Origin: Streptomyces buecherae
GTDB lineage: Bacteria; Actinomycetota; Actinomycetes; Streptomycetales; Streptomycetaceae
Assembly: GCF_014295035.1 (NCBI RefSeq)
Contig: NZ_CP060404.1
Span: 6,488,501-6,552,500 of the forward strand
Direction of reading: 5' to 3'
DNA: 64,000 bases
The translations under genes and the position numbers were made by a program. Positions 61,788 through 64,000 of the stretch are shown one piece after another; positions within the stretch are counted from its first letter, which is position 1; every line of letters begins with the position of its first letter. Under the pieces are notes generated by a model. It made no database searches, was not told the DNA's origin, and worked only from the letters and a program-made list of their open reading frames with translations.

Positions 61788-63050
61788 TCAGCTCCGCCCC
61801 GCACCGGCCCAGCGACTGCGCACCCCGTACGAGAGCGCCCCCGCCGCCAGCACGCCGGCACCCACCAGGACCGAGGTCAGCGGCAGGGCGAAGGCGAGCA
61901 CGACACAGCCGGCGAGGCCGATGACGGGCACCACGCGGGGCGGCCGGGACTCGTCGGCGGTCAGCGTCCAGGCGCTGGCGTTGGCGATCGCGTAGTAGGC
62001 GAGCACGCCGAAGGAGGAGAAGCCGATCGCCCCGCGCAGGTCCGCCGTCGCCGCCACCACGGTCACCACCGCGCCGACCGCGATCTCCGCCCGGTACGGG
62101 GCCGCCGTACGCGCGTGGACCGCCGTCAGCGGCGCCGGCAGATGCCGGTCGCGCGCCATGGCCAGGGTGGTACGGGAGACGCCGAGGATCAGCGCCAGCA
62201 ACGAGCCGAGCGCGGCGAGCGCCGCACCGGTCCGTACGAAGGGCGCCAACCACTCCGCGTCCGCCGCCCGCACCACGTCGGTGAGCGGCGCGCTCGCGTC
62301 CGCCAGGGCGCCCGGCCCGAGCACGGCCAGCGCGGCAGAGCCGACCGCCGCGTACACCACCAGGACGATGCCGAGCGCCAGCGGGACGGCCCGCGGGATG
62401 GTCCGCGCCGGATCGCGCACCTCCTCGCCGAGGGTGGCGATCCTGGCGTACCCGGCGAACGCGAAGAACAGCAGCCCCGCCGCCCGCAGCACCCCGCCCA
62501 CCGTCACGTCCGGGGCCGTCGCGTCCGCCGCCCACGGGGCCCGGATGCCGTCCCCGCTCCACGCGGCCACGCAGACGGCGGCCAGCACGAGGAGCACCGC
62601 CGCGACGATCGTCCAGGTGAGCCAGACGGCCTTGCGCACCCCGAGACAGTTGACCACCGTCAGCGCCACGACGGCGGCGACCGCCACCGCCCGCTCGTGC
62701 TCCGGCCACGCGTAGGAGCCCACCACCAGGGCCATCGCCGCGCACGACGCGGTCTTGCCGACCACGAAACCCCACCCGGCCAGGTGCCCCCAGAACGGGC
62801 CGAGGCGCTCCCGCCCGTACACGTAGGTGCCGCCGGAGGCCGGGTAGCGGGCGGCGAGCCGGGCCGACGAGGTGGCGTTGCAGTACGCCACGATCGCGGC
62901 CAGGCCGAGGGCGAGCAGCAGCCCGGCGCCCGCCGCGTCGGCGGCGGGCGCGAAGGCGGCGAACACACCGGCGCCGATCATGGCCCCGAGCCCGGTCATC
63001 ACGGCGTCGAAGGTGCCCAGCTCGCGGCGGAGCCCAGCCTCGGTCGTCAT
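61788..63050 (-). CDS. APC family amino acid permease
   Basis: 420-residue permease with 11-12 helices. TM1 has VMTGLGAMIGAGVFAAFAP, the family's unwound G-A-G-V-F motif. YPASGGTYVYGRERLG and GWGFVVGKTASCAAMA follow, then FAFAGYARIATLGEEVRDPARTIPRA between TM6 and the next loop. It imports amino acids or polyamines by proton symport or exchange; specificity unknown. It reads away from rnpB and stands alone. Confidence 0.9.
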   Translation of the reverse strand: MTTEAGLRRELGTFDAVMTGLGAMIGAGVFAAFAPAADAAGAGLLLALGLAAIVAYCNATSSARLAARYPASGGTYVYGRERLGPFWGHLAGWGFVVGKTASCAAMALVVGSYAWPEHERAVAVAAVVALTVVNCLGVRKAVWLTWTIVAAVLLVLAAVCVAAWSGDGIRAPWAADATAPDVTVGGVLRAAGLLFFAFAGYARIATLGEEVRDPARTIPRAVPLALGIVLVVYAAVGSAALAVLGPGALADASAPLTDVVRAADAEWLAPFVRTGAALAALGSLLALILGVSRTTLAMARDRHLPAPLTAVHARTAAPYRAEIAVGAVVTVVAATADLRGAIGFSSFGVLAYYAIANASAWTLTADESRPPRVVPVIGLAGCVVLAFALPLTSVLVGAGVLAAGALSYGVRSRWAGAGRS

Positions 63051-63260
63051 GCGGTTGATTGTGTCGCCCGCCGCGCCGCGCCGCTACGGCCGCCCACCCC
63101 GGACACCCCACGCCCCGCGTCCGGCCACCGGGCCGGGACGCGGGGGCGGGGCCATGCTTCCGCCCTCGGCCTCCGCCGGTGTCCCCGCCCGCCTACGCTC
63201 CTCTTCCCTCCCCTGCCTCCGGCGCCGGCCGCGCGACGACCGGCGGGTAGCATGGTGCGC

Positions 63261-63699
63261 ACGACGGACGAGTCGGCTGGGCGGTCGCGTCGGGCGGCAC
63301 CACATTCCTCGGAGTGTGGACGCTGCCCGCCGAGGAACGTCCGGGCTCCACACGGCAGGGTGGTGGGTAACGCCCACCCGGGGTGACCCGCGGGACAGTG
63401 CCACAGAAAACAGACCGCCGAGGGCCGTCAGGCGCTCGGTAAGGGTGAAACGGTGGTGTAAGAGACCACCAGCGTCCGGGGTGACCCGGACGGCTAGGTA
63501 AACCCCACCCGGAGCAAGGTCAAGAGGAACCGCCGACTGGCGGTTCTGCGCGAACGCCTGAGGGCTGCCCGCCCGAGTTCGCGGGTAGACCGCACGAGGC
63601 TGTCGGCAACGGCAGCCCTAGATGGATGGCCGCCTCCCCCGCGCGCCGCAAGGCCACGGGGAGACAGAACCCGGCGTATATGGCCGACTCGTCCGTCGT
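63261..63699 (+). ncRNA. rnpB: RNase P RNA, type A
   Basis: Catalytic RNA that matures tRNA 5' ends. Conserved blocks are GAGGAACGTCCGGGCTCCA near the 5' end, GCCACAGAAAACAGACCGCC, GGTAAGGGTGAAACGGTGG, TGTAAGAGACCACCAGCG and the 3' core GACAGAACCCGGCGTATA. The ends pair over 17 bp (63261-63277 with 63683-63699) as helix P1. The sequence has the actinobacterial form of these blocks. A strong hairpin follows at once. Confidence 0.96.
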
Positions 63700-63705
63700 C
63701 CAAAC

Positions 63706-63739
63706 GGCCCCTGACCAGCGCGCACGCTGATCAGGGGCC
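63706..63739. terminator. terminator of rnpB, shared with convergent cupin gene
   Basis: GGCCCCTGA (63706-63714) pairs with TCAGGGGCC (63731-63739) and CAGCG with CGCTG inside it. It can serve both rnpB and the minus-strand cupin gene. Confidence 0.8.
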
Positions 63740-63771
63740 GCTTCGGTAGGCGAAGGTGCCGGCCGGGCCGG

Positions 63772-63999
63772 TCAGCGCGGCGGCGTGTCCGCCGTCTCCA
63801 GTCGGTACAGCTCCGGCACCGAGACCTTGATCGGTTCCTGCGTGGTGCGGGCGATGACGACGACCGCGGGCTCGTGCGGGTCGGGGTTCTCCTCGCGGTG
63901 CGGGACGAACGGCGGTACGAGGAAGAAGTCGCCGGGGTGGCCCTCCAGGCGTACCTCCCGGGTGCCGTCGTGGTAGACGAACACCGGGTGGCCGCTGAC
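63772..63999 (-). CDS. cupin-domain protein, N-terminus outside window
   Basis: The 75 visible C-terminal residues show the second half of a cupin_2 barrel: VFVYHDGTREVRLEGHPGDFFLVPPFVPHREENPDPHEPAVVVIART. The G-D-F-F-L-V-P-P-x-V-P-H turn holds a metal-binding His; the first cupin motif lies beyond the window edge. The function is not defined; small cupins of this type include sugar-binding and dioxygenase proteins. Confidence 0.8.
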   Translation of the reverse strand, partial: VSGHPVFVYHDGTREVRLEGHPGDFFLVPPFVPHREENPDPHEPAVVVIARTTQEPIKVSVPELYRLETADTPPR

Positions 64000-64000
64000 C

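Noticed and set aside
63041..63260. Small genes between the permease and rnpB
   Set aside because: Frames are Arg/Pro-rich shadows and this is the rnpB promoter region.

Overview
The window is chromosomal DNA from a high-GC actinomycete, almost certainly a Streptomyces or close relative. The evidence is the very high GC at third codon positions, frequent GTG starts, mycothiol-dependent DinB-like enzymes, an actinobacterial RNase P RNA, and a run of genes I recognise from Streptomyces core chromosomes (RNase H/phosphatase fusion, Nif3-like protein, zinc-ribbon coiled coil, KDPG aldolase, YaaA, SCO2322-like ECF operon). I see no insertion sequences, prophage, CRISPR, tRNA or rRNA. From memory the order resembles part of the S. 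coelicolor SCO22xx-23xx region; I could not check this.

Left part (1-28 kb). Mostly single genes: a truncated alpha/beta hydrolase, a transglycosylase, DedA and DoxX membrane proteins, a Clp-N/HTH protein behind two 17-bp operators, a PhoD-type phosphatase, a secreted HNH nuclease, and a FetB-like membrane protein whose last codons overlap a yybP-ykoY (Mn2+) riboswitch that precedes a TMEM165/GDT1-type exporter. Then come a reductase, a HAD phosphatase, an MFS-winged-helix fusion, GNATs, a monooxygenase, a lipoprotein, a GT87-PAP2 fusion, an MMPL transporter, and a MerR/thiolase divergon whose thiolase lacks its second catalytic cysteine.

Central part (28-41 kb). A five-gene minus-strand operon has four start/stop overlaps and follows a cobalamin riboswitch. 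Its first gene encodes an anchored exoprotein with an alpha/alpha-barrel type sequence (the transcobalamin fold class), the second a tryptophan-rich SCO2322-type exoprotein, and the last three an ECF importer (T, fused A-A', S). I read it as a corrinoid capture and uptake system. Further on, a KstR-like TetR regulator and two KstR-type operator sequences flank a divergent operon of GT4 glycosyltransferase, methyltransferase and alpha/alpha-barrel protein, which looks like a glycoconjugate locus of unknown product.

Right part (41-64 kb). Mycothiol-dependent enzyme, DUF5336-type membrane protein, amidase, methyltransferase, MFS exporter and SDR come first. An ABC exporter with its two-component system follows, the kinase and regulator being separated by a convergent DinB gene. 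Then come an orphan siderophore-binding lipoprotein behind an iron box and the Nif3 / zinc-ribbon (CTG start) / RNase H-phosphatase operon. KDPG aldolase, YaaA, an APC permease, rnpB and a truncated cupin gene end the window. Many genes end in strong GC-rich hairpins, and a notable set of starts have a -10-like hexamer 6-8 nt upstream and no Shine-Dalgarno sequence, as expected of leaderless mRNAs.
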